Assembly (NCBI RefSeq): GCF_029893235.1
Contig: NZ_JARXWE010000009.1
Location: forward strand, 1-64,000
Length of the DNA: 64,000 nt
From: Dysgonomonas sp. PH5-45
Lineage (GTDB): Bacteria; Bacteroidota; Bacteroidia; Bacteroidales; Dysgonomonadaceae
Reading direction: 5' to 3'
Shown here piece by piece: positions 39,390 through 50,494 of the stretch (the stretch's first letter is position 1; every line of letters starts with the position of its first letter). A program made the translations under genes and the position numbers. The notes beneath the pieces are model-generated. The model was not told the DNA's origin. It made no database searches and saw nothing but the letters and a program-made list of their open reading frames with translations.

Positions 39390-42356
39390 TTAATCCGTAT
39401 ATCGGAATACTTTTAGTGTTTCACCATCCATGTATACTTCTCTAGGATAAGCATTATCCCTGCCTTGTGGAAGAGATTCCGCATCTATCCATATTTTAGA
39501 TTGGTAAGCATCTGCGATAAAAAATACTTTATTATCAGATTTTTGTATTTTTATTGCTCCCCCATCAATATATACAGATGTGTGAATTTTTCCTGTTTGC
39601 ATATTGTACAAATAGAATTTCATACGTGGTCCTGCAAAACTGTCATTAACAAAGAAATCAAGTTCAAAAATAACTAAATCTCCATGCAACATTCGTAAAG
39701 ACCTAGTAACAGGATCAATAACTATACAGTTACCATCCTTATTACTCTCAAATTTACCCATTAGCCGCAACCCATTTAATAAATCGTACAGGATATTACC
39801 CCCTGCAAGATCCATAGACTTATCAGCATTAAATTTATGTACACCGCCGCTTAACGATACATCTCCGTTCTCGCTAAAGGTATTAGCCCCTTTCCCAAAC
39901 ATGGCAGCTCCTGTGTCACCATCAATTTTTGAGACAAGTTCATCATTAGCGTTTTTAAACTCTAACGTTACTCCGAATAATAAAAATACCTTATTTACGA
40001 TATCAATAAGTAATCCTTTGAATTTATTTCCCAACCGAACTTTACCATTGTTCAAGTCGTACATACTACCTTCATTAGAATCATCATCCACATAGTTGAT
40101 CGATTTGATGACATCTCCATAAATAGCTCCACCTGATATATAAGCCATGCCATTTACAAGAGATATATCTCTCCGGTCTTCCTGAACAGGATAGATAACA
40201 CCTAACAGCAAGTAATAATAATCCTTGTCAAAATCATATTGCAGTTTGTCGGTTGAGACGAACCATTCAGCGAGCCCCGTACTCCGTTCTGCTTTTACAT
40301 AGATATAATAATCTTTATCGTTTTCAGATAATTCCTGACTGGCAGCATCATTTATACCCCAAGTAAATTTATCGACATCTGCGGGAGCTTCGTCACCACC
40401 TCCCCACCAAAGGGCACGATGATTGATATAACCTGTAGAAAGTGACACCTTAAATACATCATCTTCTTTATAAGCCTTCATGCTTATTTTGTTGGTCGTA
40501 AAATCCCGACTTTTGGCTCCGACTGCCAAGTACCCGGTTTCAATACTATTCGGACGAATATTCTCCGGATCGAAGTAGCCGTCCGTGTCGAATATCTTAT
40601 CCCGAAGAGCACGGAGATTACGACTATTGCGAATACCATTCCGGCGATTAACTGTATTCTGCGAACCATTATTCTGAACATTCTCGGCTATATTTCCTAT
40701 TTCATTTTCAATACGGTTTATCGGATTCGATATTATTTTTTCCGCCAGCGTTATCTGATAGGATGGGATCTGTTGTTCCGCTTTGTAGGTAATTACAAGG
40801 TTCTGAACAGATTTGACTGTATAAAAACTACCATCGTCCGCTTCCATATCACCTAACTCATTATCTACGATTCGCATACTTATAGCCTCTTTCAAGGCTC
40901 GGGCAACAATCGGACGATTTGCTAAATATATTTCATCCAGATTAACTGTATAGGATATTTTACTGCGGGAGTTCTCGTCCAGATATTTCTGAGCCGCTTC
41001 TTCCAGTCTTTCTTCGGCCCCAGTTACATAGCTCTCAGGCATAAGAATGTAGAGTAAAACAAACTTATCTCCTTTCTTGGGTTTCACATTGCCTGAAGGC
41101 AGTATATAATTAGCGGATGAAGTGACATCTTTTTCTAATCTGAATTTCCATCGGCAACCATCAGCATAATGCGGATCCGCAGAACTCAAAGGAGAAGCTT
41201 CTACTATCTTAAAATTGGTAACACAATATCCGGTTTTCATTGATAGGGTCGCATCCTCTGATGTGAGATATTCGTTTATGTCAAATCCCAGATCATACAA
41301 GTACACATAGAAGTAGGATTGTACCAAATCCCCATTCTCCTTAATCGTATCGTCTATATCTTCTACACCCCCGATAGTATCGATCGGATTGTTATTAGCG
41401 TCTACCATACCTTCGATAGATGGGTAAATGTCATCAAATGTTTTACTGCCCGGACGTACACCGAAATAGTCTATCAGATTTTGATTAGCTAACAAGTAGT
41501 CTGTTGGTCTGGCTTGATGTCGGGTGTCTCTAAATACAGGTAGCTGCAAATTTTGCGTGAATCGAGGAAATGACTCGTTTCTCAGATAATTCCGGTCGAT
41601 ATTTCGGTCACTACCTTTTACGCGTAATTTCGTAATAACGGTATTTGCCTCTACATCTCTTTGTATTTCGTATAACCCATTACCTTTTCCGTATTCGAAT
41701 GTGATCAGCTCGTTCTCTACTCTGAATTCGGGGTATTCTACGCCTACATAGATAAGTTTCTTAGCAGTATCCAAATAAAAAAAGAAACCGAAGTCGCTGT
41801 TGGATCTAGTCAAAGCATTCCAGCAATTCTCATTGGATGGTGATATCTGTAAAGTCTCACTTTCCAATATTCTGTCGCCCCAGCCTATATTAGTCACAGG
41901 TTGAGGGTCGTCATATCCTTTACATGGCATAAGTATTACCCATCTTTCGGCTCCGGAATACTGACCATCCAGATTTGCCTGTATACGTCGGCACAAATCA
42001 TACACATCTCCATAGAATGAAAACGAATCCATACCTGTGTAATACATATCATCATTCAACACATAGTCCATGAAGTCGCAGTCGACAAGTTCATATTGCT
42101 TGGACGTGAAAACGATAGATGTCTGAAACGCATCACCTCTTATACCCGTTGCCGATGTTCGTTTTATGGACGGTTCGTTCCGAACTAGATACTTCTCTCC
42201 TCTGAACTCTGCATAACTATTCGGCGGAAGATTTAATTTCTGTGCCGAAAGTAAAGTCGAAGATATGGTCTTCTCGCCCATTGCAGCTCCTGAATAAGAG
42301 AAGTCCTGAGTTGCGGTAACGAGTTTCCCTGATGGATTATATATTTTAAGCAACAT
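39390..42356 (-). CDS. Tail-tip/baseplate hub protein (Tal-like)
   Basis: The 988-residue protein lies directly after two distal-tail-type genes and far exceeds them in size, as tail-associated hub proteins do. The N-terminal 400 residues look like a beta-rich hub. Residues about 560-620 are Asn/Arg-rich, and the C-terminal half is beta-rich with aromatic repeats that may contact the host. Identification rests mainly on position and length. Confidence 0.65.
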   Translation of the reverse strand: MLLKIYNPSGKLVTATQDFSYSGAAMGEKTISSTLLSAQKLNLPPNSYAEFRGEKYLVRNEPSIKRTSATGIRGDAFQTSIVFTSKQYELVDCDFMDYVLNDDMYYTGMDSFSFYGDVYDLCRRIQANLDGQYSGAERWVILMPCKGYDDPQPVTNIGWGDRILESETLQISPSNENCWNALTRSNSDFGFFFYLDTAKKLIYVGVEYPEFRVENELITFEYGKGNGLYEIQRDVEANTVITKLRVKGSDRNIDRNYLRNESFPRFTQNLQLPVFRDTRHQARPTDYLLANQNLIDYFGVRPGSKTFDDIYPSIEGMVDANNNPIDTIGGVEDIDDTIKENGDLVQSYFYVYLYDLGFDINEYLTSEDATLSMKTGYCVTNFKIVEASPLSSADPHYADGCRWKFRLEKDVTSSANYILPSGNVKPKKGDKFVLLYILMPESYVTGAEERLEEAAQKYLDENSRSKISYTVNLDEIYLANRPIVARALKEAISMRIVDNELGDMEADDGSFYTVKSVQNLVITYKAEQQIPSYQITLAEKIISNPINRIENEIGNIAENVQNNGSQNTVNRRNGIRNSRNLRALRDKIFDTDGYFDPENIRPNSIETGYLAVGAKSRDFTTNKISMKAYKEDDVFKVSLSTGYINHRALWWGGGDEAPADVDKFTWGINDAASQELSENDKDYYIYVKAERSTGLAEWFVSTDKLQYDFDKDYYYLLLGVIYPVQEDRRDISLVNGMAYISGGAIYGDVIKSINYVDDDSNEGSMYDLNNGKVRLGNKFKGLLIDIVNKVFLLFGVTLEFKNANDELVSKIDGDTGAAMFGKGANTFSENGDVSLSGGVHKFNADKSMDLAGGNILYDLLNGLRLMGKFESNKDGNCIVIDPVTRSLRMLHGDLVIFELDFFVNDSFAGPRMKFYLYNMQTGKIHTSVYIDGGAIKIQKSDNKVFFIADAYQSKIWIDAESLPQGRDNAYPREVYMDGETLKVFRYTD

Positions 42357-42392
42357 GATGGTTTGTTTTTAATTCTCAAACGACTAATAAAA

Positions 42393-42405
42393 AGGTCTTT
42401 GACCT
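42393..42405 (-). repeat. Short covarying hairpin, copy 3
   Basis: Plus-strand AGGTC-TTT-GACCT. It ends within the stop codon of the upstream tail gene and lies 36 bp before the start of the tail-tip gene. Confidence 0.6.
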
Positions 42406-43499
42406 TAGTTTCTGTAGATACCGATTATCGGTAAATAAGTATAATCCTCTACATGGATATGCTCTACGATAATTCTGAATCCTTTTTGGATAAATTGGAA
42501 TCCTGTAACTTCACCCTTTTTGTTTTTACACCAGAATGCAGATCGGGGAGTTTTTGTGTTTAGAGCCAAGTATTCTACAAAACCATACAAAGTATTTTTG
42601 TTATAAAACTCATTCCACATATCTGCCTGTTCTAAAATATCTTGTAGAGCTAAAAGGTCTTTTGACTCCAACATCCCGAACCCCGCAGGAAGTTCTATTT
42701 CAGGCAATAGTTCTTTGGCATAGTACATAACAGGTACATCCGCCGGAAATCTAAGTATAGCTTCTTTGCGGTTGATAAACTCCTGAAGTAAAGGCTTAAG
42801 CATAATCCAACTTTTTCCCATATCATAGCTAGAGATAGGATATGTTTGACCGTTATGGGAAATCTCACATCGTAATATGTATAACCCTTCCTGAACTTCT
42901 ACTGTTTGTGAGTTTTCGACATAATTGTTACCTCCGAATACAGGAGTTCCGGTTTCGTAAGGTCTTCCATCAGATTGAACAACCAAAGCCCATTCATTCG
43001 TATTAGGGATATATCTATTTTGGATATCTTTTAGAAATGTACCATCTGAGAAATAGATATCACTGGCCGAGTTACCAATGAATAACCCATCAGATACATC
43101 TAAGGTAGACTGTGGTAATTCATTCAGGAATAATAATTCCAGTAGTTTCCATTTACCGTCTTTTTTACCGGTATCCCTAATGGATATGTAGCTCAGACGA
43201 TATCCTTTAGCCTTATCTACATCTATTAATTGAAAAACTCCATCCTTTGATTCACCTCTTGCCGATTTGTCATACTGCCCTTTGGTGCGGTTACTTATGT
43301 ATGAAGTAAGATTCGACAATAAGTTCATCTGATTGGGGTGTACAGCTACTTCCACTATAGTATTGAACAAAGCTGTACTGTTACCTAGCTCTACCTCCTC
43401 CTGATTTTTCAGTGATATTATATCCTTGACATCTACTTTGTATTTGTCATATATGTTTATGGACTCATCATCCCCACGTTGTATATAAAAAGTTTCCAT
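42405..43499 (-). CDS. Distal tail protein 2 (Dit/tail-hub related)
   Basis: The 364-residue protein has an N-terminal half with SKDGVFQLI near residue 105, a motif shared with the preceding gene, and a C-terminal half ending in a FRIIVEHIHVEDYTYLPI strand. The shared motif and the tape-measure-to-tip gene order point to a second tail-tip ring protein. Confidence 0.6.
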   Translation of the reverse strand: METFYIQRGDDESINIYDKYKVDVKDIISLKNQEEVELGNSTALFNTIVEVAVHPNQMNLLSNLTSYISNRTKGQYDKSARGESKDGVFQLIDVDKAKGYRLSYISIRDTGKKDGKWKLLELLFLNELPQSTLDVSDGLFIGNSASDIYFSDGTFLKDIQNRYIPNTNEWALVVQSDGRPYETGTPVFGGNNYVENSQTVEVQEGLYILRCEISHNGQTYPISSYDMGKSWIMLKPLLQEFINRKEAILRFPADVPVMYYAKELLPEIELPAGFGMLESKDLLALQDILEQADMWNEFYNKNTLYGFVEYLALNTKTPRSAFWCKNKKGEVTGFQFIQKGFRIIVEHIHVEDYTYLPIIGIYRN

Positions 43500-43515
43500 G
43501 ATTGTGTGAATTAAG

Positions 43516-44181
43516 TTAAATAAATGGGTCTGTGACCCTTATAGCGTTAATACTACTCGGATTAATTATGCAGAATCGGATATTATCTTTCGTAAAAGTT
43601 TCGGTTTTATCCAGATCCCGAGTTCCATCAGAATAAAAAACATCGATATTCTCACCCTCTGTTATTTCAAATGTCAATGAATTAGATGCTCTTCCATAAG
43701 TAGATGCTCCAAAAGATAACCCATTCGGGCATCTGAATTTCAATGTCGCCTGAACCAGATCCTTGCTTACACAGTATCCCCGATATTTTTCTTTCGAGAA
43801 CGACATACTTTTGTAAGTAAGCCTTGCCCCTGTATTCCGGTAAGGAGAGAAAAGTTGAAAAACGCCATCTCTGTTCTCTTGTGTATATTGGTTTTTACCG
43901 GGTTGAATAAGGTATGTTATAAACTTGTTGAACTGGTCTCTACCATGAGCCCCATAATAGGTTACATCCAGTTCCACCTCTTTATCTGCGAATATGGCCT
44001 TATCAGGAATATATAATTCTACGCCTTGACTTTCAGCCCAATCACGGCTAAAAGGTTCTTTAGGATTGGGTATCTCTAACAGTCCTCGTGTAGCGTTTAT
44101 AACAACTCCCCATTCGGCAAATATATCTTTCGCTTCGTCACTGGCTTTTTGTATGAAAAAATTACGTTGCATTGCGTTCAC
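43516..44181 (-). CDS. Distal tail protein (Dit-like)
   Basis: The 221-residue protein starts FIQKASDEAKDIFAEWGVVI, then KEPFSRDWAESQG near residue 42 and NRDGVFQLF near 108, a pattern seen in Bacteroidetes phage distal tail proteins. It follows the tape measure by two genes. It overlaps the upstream small gene by 20 bp. Confidence 0.7.
   Translation of the reverse strand: MNAMQRNFFIQKASDEAKDIFAEWGVVINATRGLLEIPNPKEPFSRDWAESQGVELYIPDKAIFADKEVELDVTYYGAHGRDQFNKFITYLIQPGKNQYTQENRDGVFQLFSPYRNTGARLTYKSMSFSKEKYRGYCVSKDLVQATLKFRCPNGLSFGASTYGRASNSLTFEITEGENIDVFYSDGTRDLDKTETFTKDNIRFCIINPSSINAIRVTDPFI
43526..43538 (-). repeat. Short covarying hairpin, copy 4
   Basis: Plus-strand GGGTC-TGT-GACCC. It is inside the last codons of the Dit-like gene (encoding VTDP) and 26 bp before the next start, so the structure may have shaped the protein end. 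Confidence 0.6.
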
Positions 44182-44650
44182 GATTATATATTTTTACGTT
44201 ATCACCTTCGACTATGGAATTATCGTATCTGTAAACAGATACATTTGTTGTCCTCCTCACTTTTACTACAGAATCATTGTATGTTTCAACGCTTATTTTA
44301 GAATGGGGGCCACAAAATATCAATACTTCTGAATTGTGGAGAAGATATAGGCTCACCACTCCATAATCGGCAATCCATATTTTCATTTTACTGTCCCCGA
44401 GAACGACTACAGTATCGGCATACACAGTTGCTTCCGAATCCGAATCGACATAGATATTATAATCTTCAGTTTTCCCTTTCAGATACCTTCGTATTATATC
44501 GAGCGAAGGATAATCATGTTCGATACAAAAATCTATACCCCTCTTGTACATAGACATAAGAGAGTCCATGTCACCTTTCCAGTTTTCCTGCCAAGGTCTG
44601 CAAAGTCCCTTATTTATAGCTTCATTTAATAATAAATCTGATAATTCCAT
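44162..44650 (-). CDS. Beta-solenoid-like small tail protein
   Basis: The 162-residue protein has a helical start and then about five short rungs (ATVYADTVVVLGDSKMKIWI and similar), an alternating pattern of small hydrophobics and polar residues like a right-handed beta-helix. It sits between the tape measure and Dit genes. Function unknown. Confidence 0.55.
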   Translation of the reverse strand: MELSDLLLNEAINKGLCRPWQENWKGDMDSLMSMYKRGIDFCIEHDYPSLDIIRRYLKGKTEDYNIYVDSDSEATVYADTVVVLGDSKMKIWIADYGVVSLYLLHNSEVLIFCGPHSKISVETYNDSVVKVRRTTNVSVYRYDNSIVEGDNVKIYNRERNAT

Positions 44651-44681
44651 TCTTTGGTTTTATAGTTAAATGGGTAACAAA

Positions 44682-44696
44682 AGGGTCTGTGACCCT
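44682..44696 (-). repeat. Short covarying hairpin, copy 5
   Basis: Plus-strand AGGGTC-TGT-GACCCT. It touches the tape-measure stop codon and lies 31 bp before the next start. Confidence 0.6.
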
Positions 44697-47600
44697 CATT
44701 TTATATAAACTCTTATTCCGGCACCATTATCTCCATTAGACTGCGCTATGACCGACCTCAATGCGTTGTTCATAGAGACAGTGGCAGAACTCATTGTTGC
44801 AACTTCCGTTAGTATTTGCGACTGTATTAGTTGCGAGGCTTGCAATACTGACAATTGATTTTCACTATTAATCATTATCGATATGGTAACATCTCTTATG
44901 GTATTCAAGTAAGCCTCGATAATCTGAGCCGTATCTTCCGTTAGTCCCTGTATTCCTTTCGACAAGCCTGATAATTCTCCCGAGTTGGTAAGAGCATCGA
45001 ATATCTCTTTCCATCCTCCTGAGTTGAAGATATCCATCACATCCTCGGATATATCTCCGGCCATACCGATGAGTTCCTTAACCTGTTCGGGAGTAAATCT
45101 TTTGTAAGTAGCATTCCCCTGGTCATCGATGCCCAACATCTCATTCATTCTCTTGAACAGAGGGGCAAGTGCACTCTCGACAACAGTTTTCTGGAACTGT
45201 TTGGATATGGTTTGTTTGAGATTGTTTTTTATGGATTTGAACATAGCTTCTTGAGCATCATCTCCGGCTTCAAAGGCTTCGACTAACGCATTAGTCATTT
45301 CATTAGCCATATCCTTGATACTACCAGTGAGGCTTTCGGTAATCTCTGTTATAATATCCTCTATCTCATAACCTAATTGGCGATACTCTTCTTCCCAATT
45401 CTTGATTTTATTTTTGTCGGTTTTCTTTTTATCCTTCTCCGATTTTATCTGACCTTGAATAAGTTGTTGTTGCCTTTTTAGCTCAGCTATTTGTAGTTTT
45501 TTCGTGTCATACTCGGCATTGCCGAGAGCTTTTGCGGCTGCTCTGCCTAGTTGTTCGTATGCTATTTTAGAAGCATCAATGGCTTCTTGTAAGCGGCGTA
45601 TTTGTTTCTCATGCTTACGGTCACTCAAAGATGTAATGGAAGAGATAACACCAGCAATACCCTTTACGCCTTGTGATAATCCTCCAATAATATCTCCTGA
45701 CGCTATTCGAGCTACACCTGATGCAGTATCACCTAAACCACCAACAATACCAACAATGTCATTAAGAGTATCAGTTGTGTCTTCATCTGCTCCGAGAGCT
45801 TCAAAAAGGGAGATAAAAGAATTAGCAAGATCAGTAACTTGTTTAGTCACATTATCTATTCCTGCGGCCATTTTAGACCACGTTGTAGCATTCTGCGCAT
45901 CTAAGTTTTTCAGCTTATCTTCTGTCTCCTCAATTTTTGAATTTAGTTTATCTATATCTTCCGGGTTATCTGTTTTATCTCTTTCAGCTTTCAATAGCGA
46001 TAACTCGTCATTCAGTTTACCTTTGAGGAGAGAGTTTTCTTGAAGTTCTTTTATGCTGTCTATGAGTATCTTAAACGGATTCTTTGAGCGCAATTCTTTT
46101 TCACTAGCCAACACTTTCTTGGTGAAGGATGCTATTTGTTGTTCTGTGGTCTTAAACTCTTTTCCGTCAATGCGTATAGAAAATGTCCCATCCATATTTC
46201 GCTTAGCCTCCGCTAAGGCTGTTTTCCATTTTTGAATGAGATAGTTTAACTCTTTTTCCGACATTTCAGATATGTTGCCAAACATCCTTTGGTATGCATC
46301 AGTCATTTGAATGGCGGTAGCAGTAACAGCCGCTAATTCTTCGGCTTTTGCTGTTTCCGCATTGGCTACCATACCCGCATACACTTCCGCAGATACTTTA
46401 CTTTTCTGGGTTTCCAGATCCTTAAATATCTGAGTGTATTTATAGTTTATACCATCTATTTTTTGTTGAGTAGTTTGGAATTTATCCAACATCTCTAAGA
46501 ATGAGTTTTTAGCTTCCTGACCAAATCTCTTTTTAAAAGTTTTTCCAGCATCAGAACCCCAATTGCTGCTAGCATCGGATAATTTAGCAGAAACATCATC
46601 TTGAAAATTATCAAATTCAATAGGAATGTCACCATATATTTGTTTTACAAACGATTCGGAAACTTCTTTACTTACACCTTTCTGCATATACATATCGCGA
46701 AGTGCATAAGCTTCTTTCTTGAGATCGAAAAGATCATTTAGGTCTTGCCATTGTTTTTTGAGCGCCTCTATTTCTTCTTCCGATTGAGTACCTCCAATTT
46801 CTTTATTGACACTGTTCCATAAAGCAACATCTTTCTTAGAAGTTCCTTTTGAAAGTTTGTCCGATATAGATTGGTAATAGGCTAATTCATTTGATGCATA
46901 TTTTATATCGATACCCAAACCTTTGAATTGAGCGGCAAAGTTTTCTTCGACTTTAGCCTTAGCATTAGACTCATCCAACACATCCAGATATTTCTTGTAA
47001 GCACCGTTAGCTTCTTTTACCAACGCTATTTCAGCTTTGTATTTGGCTAATCGGGCATCCTCTGCCGCTTTTCCTGCTTTTCCTGCTTTTTGGGAAGATT
47101 TAGGATCCAAGTTCACGCCTAGCTCCCCCGCTACTTTTTTGAGAGCCTCAACTCTGTCTTTAGCATCCTTAACAATTTCATCACTTTTGGTCGGGTCCGC
47201 TAAAATTTCCTTGAGCGACTTGTAAGCATCCTGCATACTCTTAGCATCCGTGAAAGCACTAAAAGGAGAGAAATACTTGCTGTCATAACCCAATGTTTTC
47301 TTTACCGCATCTCTTATTTTAGACGAAGTAACCTCTACCCGTTTTAATTCAGCATCATATTCGGATAGTTTATAATTATTATAATTCTTAGATAGTGCTT
47401 TTAATTTTTTATACGAATCTGCCCGAGCTTGGTTTATTTTTTCAGCAGCTATATTTTCATTTTTCTCACTATTTCTTATCTGGTTCTCTCGGTCTTCGAG
47501 ATTTTTTTTAATCTTTTTCTCAGCTTCGTTGAAATCGTCTAACAGTTGTTTAGGAGATCGCGCATCACCTGGTATAGACTTCATCATCGTGGAAGAACCA

Positions 47601-50494
47601 AACACAGCATCATTAACTTTAGATGCACGTTCCATCTCAGTATTGTATTGTTTTACGGCAACAACATAATCTGTTAACTCCTTTGCATTCCATGATAGAT
47701 AAACCTGCTGTTCTTTTGACAATCCGTATTCTCGTGATACTTCGTTTGTTACTTTAAGGACCTCTTTTTTAAAATCACTATACCCATGTTTCAAAAAATT
47801 AAAGTCAGCCGAAGATTGAACTCTACTAGCTATTTGATCTGCCAAATTCTTAATATGCTCTTCTTCGATACCGCCTTTCTGATTTACTCCTCTGTTAAGA
47901 GTTTTTGGATTTGGTAGTTTAGATAGTAGCACAGCATAAGCTTCATTACGATCTTTTCCTTTTGAATCTTCAATGGCTGTCATAGCTTTTTCCATAGCCG
48001 ACATTTTCATCTTTTTTTGGATGGATGCCGCAGCATACTGGGCTTGTTCTGCTATGTATGTATACCCTTCAGCTTCAACACGCATTTTATCGTAGTACTC
48101 CCCGAATTGAGATAAAAGTTTATCTTTCGTTTCTTTATATTCGATAGTCCCTTTTGTTGTTTTATCCAACTTTTCAATCAGCTCATCATGTGCTTTGATA
48201 AGAGATTCCATCTCCTTAACTCCACCTTCAGCAATCGTTGTTAATTCTTTTTTCAGCCGTTGCGATTCTCTGTAAGTGTTGTATATAGCAATTCCAATAC
48301 CGACTATTGCTGCTGTTAATAACATAGGACCGTTGGTAGCCCATAAGTTTTTGAGTTGTGCGCCAAAACCTCTAGCCGCAATTCCCATCCTCGTAAAAGC
48401 ACCAGTAATACCTGTTTGGGAAGCAATGAATTTCTTCATCGCAGCATCGCTACCTCTGTGCCAAAGCATTGTTTTAGCGATCAAGGCATCCATACTTCCT
48501 CCAGTAGCCATGATACCGAGACGGTAAACCCCAAAAGCTGTTATTAGGCTTTCTAATATACCAAGGATGGCTCTCCAGTTTTCGGTCATAGTAGTTAGAC
48601 CTTCAGCCATACCTTTTAGGAAGCCTTCATTATCCTGTCCGATGCTATTGTACATTACATCAATAGCATCCTGTAAGTTCTTCCATTTTGCACCTAAAGT
48701 CTCGGCTTGCTTCTCCTGCATATTGAAGAAAACACCTCCGGCATCGGTCATCTCGAACAATACATCGCGTACCATTTCGAAAGGAACTAGCCTATTGGAA
48801 ATCTTATCGAATACCTCATTCGTAGATACAACACGCCCTTCCAAATTAGTAAATTGATCTGCTAAAGCTTCTATCAAGGGAATCCCTGCTTCCGTAAATT
48901 GACGGACCTCCTGACCACGAAGTACAGAAGCCGCTCTCACCTGTCCGTAAGCTAATATAAGTCTACCCATATCTACTCCTAGTCCCGAAGATATGTCTGC
49001 TAACCTTTTTGTTGTATTAAATAGCTGATCTGTCTCAATCCTATAGGCTGCCAACCCCTTCACGTAAGAGTTCAACTGCATGATTGAGAAAGGTGATTTC
49101 AACCCTAAATCAACGACTTGAGAGAACAATTTATCAGCTTGATCTTTACTTTGAAGTATAACCTGTAAGGCTACTTGCTGTTTTTCAAACTCTCCGCGTA
49201 TTTCAATCAGTTTGTTCGCGAACTGTTGCATTTTTTCAAGACTGAAATATGCCAGAGCTTTAGAAGTCAGATTGTCTACAAGACTAGCTTGAGATGCGTA
49301 AGTCTCATTTATCTGTTTATTGACACCTAATCTTTGTTGCTGAAGCCTTAACAGATCGGCTTCGGCTTTATTAAGCGAATTGAGTTGCGAAATTCCGTTT
49401 GGATTATTGACATTTATTTCACCTCTTAATCTGCGTATTTCATTCAATTTTTCCGTTATTTGGTTAAGGGTATTTGTACCCATACCCATAACTTCAGCGA
49501 ATGAACGGTTGACTTTAGGTGGATTATTTATGTCGGAAAGCAGCTTCTTAAGACGCTCAATTTCTTTCGTTGCGTCACTGAAATCGGAAGAACTAATAGG
49601 AGCTTTTATTTTCAAAGCCTCAATCTCTCTCAGCTTTCTTTTGATTTCCTCAATAGATTGCTCGGGTAAAGAGAAGGCTTGTTGTAGATTAAGCTGACCG
49701 ATAGAAGCAAGCTTATCTCGCAATCCGGTTATTGCTTTTTCAGCATCTATAAACGATTGCGAGTTGATTGGGGCAAAATCCTTTACTTCTCTAAGGGCTT
49801 TTATTTTAGCCTCTATTTCTTTAATTGAATTCTCGGGTAGTTGAAAAGGATTTACTTGTTGAGTTTGAAATAGAGAGGATATGTCACCTTTCAATTTATT
49901 TATAAGGTCACTCACCCTCGTTATTTCTGCCGGATTGCTTAAGGGAATATTTAGTTTATATTGCTCTAGTGATTTTATTTTGGATTTGAGATCGCCAATA
50001 GTGCTTTCGGCCATCTTGTTTATATCAGCCCAAGATTTATTAAATACGGAAGACAAATTTTTACCAGCCTTATTTAGTTCAGACTGTACCGATGAAAACT
50101 CCTGAACTAATCTGGAAGTATCAGCTCCTTTAGGTAAATTCTTATATTGTGTTTCAAGTTCTTTTAGTTTTTGGATAAGGGTATCTATGTATCCTAATTG
50201 GGCAGTAGTGTTAGTCCCCCCACTTCCATTTGTAGCATTACTAAGTAAGGATGCAGCGTTACTGATGGTATTTTTGAAACTATCGTCCAAAGTCACCTTC
50301 AGTTTGAAATCCTCTGCCATCAAAGCCTGTTTTATTGCTCCAATCAGTTGGTTGGAATCTACACGAGTAGATATATCAGCTACAGTGCTTATACCAGATA
50401 GCTGTTTCTCAACGTTCCTAATTGTATCCGGAAGTTGAGATATGTCTATATTTAGTGAGTAGGATAAAGATCCTAAATCGTTATTTGTGGCCAT
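44696..50494 (-). CDS. Tail tape measure protein
   Basis: The 1932-residue protein is the longest in the window. It is rich in helical coiled-coil repeats (ISQLPDTIRNVEKQLSGI near the start), has a hydrophobic segment near residues 735-755 (LLTAAIVGIGIAIY) and an Ala/Gly-rich segment near 1650. Its length suggests a long flexible siphovirus tail. It follows the tail chaperone pair. Confidence 0.92.
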   Translation of the reverse strand: MATNNDLGSLSYSLNIDISQLPDTIRNVEKQLSGISTVADISTRVDSNQLIGAIKQALMAEDFKLKVTLDDSFKNTISNAASLLSNATNGSGGTNTTAQLGYIDTLIQKLKELETQYKNLPKGADTSRLVQEFSSVQSELNKAGKNLSSVFNKSWADINKMAESTIGDLKSKIKSLEQYKLNIPLSNPAEITRVSDLINKLKGDISSLFQTQQVNPFQLPENSIKEIEAKIKALREVKDFAPINSQSFIDAEKAITGLRDKLASIGQLNLQQAFSLPEQSIEEIKRKLREIEALKIKAPISSSDFSDATKEIERLKKLLSDINNPPKVNRSFAEVMGMGTNTLNQITEKLNEIRRLRGEINVNNPNGISQLNSLNKAEADLLRLQQQRLGVNKQINETYASQASLVDNLTSKALAYFSLEKMQQFANKLIEIRGEFEKQQVALQVILQSKDQADKLFSQVVDLGLKSPFSIMQLNSYVKGLAAYRIETDQLFNTTKRLADISSGLGVDMGRLILAYGQVRAASVLRGQEVRQFTEAGIPLIEALADQFTNLEGRVVSTNEVFDKISNRLVPFEMVRDVLFEMTDAGGVFFNMQEKQAETLGAKWKNLQDAIDVMYNSIGQDNEGFLKGMAEGLTTMTENWRAILGILESLITAFGVYRLGIMATGGSMDALIAKTMLWHRGSDAAMKKFIASQTGITGAFTRMGIAARGFGAQLKNLWATNGPMLLTAAIVGIGIAIYNTYRESQRLKKELTTIAEGGVKEMESLIKAHDELIEKLDKTTKGTIEYKETKDKLLSQFGEYYDKMRVEAEGYTYIAEQAQYAAASIQKKMKMSAMEKAMTAIEDSKGKDRNEAYAVLLSKLPNPKTLNRGVNQKGGIEEEHIKNLADQIASRVQSSADFNFLKHGYSDFKKEVLKVTNEVSREYGLSKEQQVYLSWNAKELTDYVVAVKQYNTEMERASKVNDAVFGSSTMMKSIPGDARSPKQLLDDFNEAEKKIKKNLEDRENQIRNSEKNENIAAEKINQARADSYKKLKALSKNYNNYKLSEYDAELKRVEVTSSKIRDAVKKTLGYDSKYFSPFSAFTDAKSMQDAYKSLKEILADPTKSDEIVKDAKDRVEALKKVAGELGVNLDPKSSQKAGKAGKAAEDARLAKYKAEIALVKEANGAYKKYLDVLDESNAKAKVEENFAAQFKGLGIDIKYASNELAYYQSISDKLSKGTSKKDVALWNSVNKEIGGTQSEEEIEALKKQWQDLNDLFDLKKEAYALRDMYMQKGVSKEVSESFVKQIYGDIPIEFDNFQDDVSAKLSDASSNWGSDAGKTFKKRFGQEAKNSFLEMLDKFQTTQQKIDGINYKYTQIFKDLETQKSKVSAEVYAGMVANAETAKAEELAAVTATAIQMTDAYQRMFGNISEMSEKELNYLIQKWKTALAEAKRNMDGTFSIRIDGKEFKTTEQQIASFTKKVLASEKELRSKNPFKILIDSIKELQENSLLKGKLNDELSLLKAERDKTDNPEDIDKLNSKIEETEDKLKNLDAQNATTWSKMAAGIDNVTKQVTDLANSFISLFEALGADEDTTDTLNDIVGIVGGLGDTASGVARIASGDIIGGLSQGVKGIAGVISSITSLSDRKHEKQIRRLQEAIDASKIAYEQLGRAAAKALGNAEYDTKKLQIAELKRQQQLIQGQIKSEKDKKKTDKNKIKNWEEEYRQLGYEIEDIITEITESLTGSIKDMANEMTNALVEAFEAGDDAQEAMFKSIKNNLKQTISKQFQKTVVESALAPLFKRMNEMLGIDDQGNATYKRFTPEQVKELIGMAGDISEDVMDIFNSGGWKEIFDALTNSGELSGLSKGIQGLTEDTAQIIEAYLNTIRDVTISIMINSENQLSVLQASQLIQSQILTEVATMSSATVSMNNALRSVIAQSNGDNGAGIRVYIK

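Noticed and set aside
45504-50438. Several plus-strand ORFs opposite the tape measure gene
   Set aside because: They are Ser/Leu-rich mirror frames of a helical protein, with no starts or spacing of their own.
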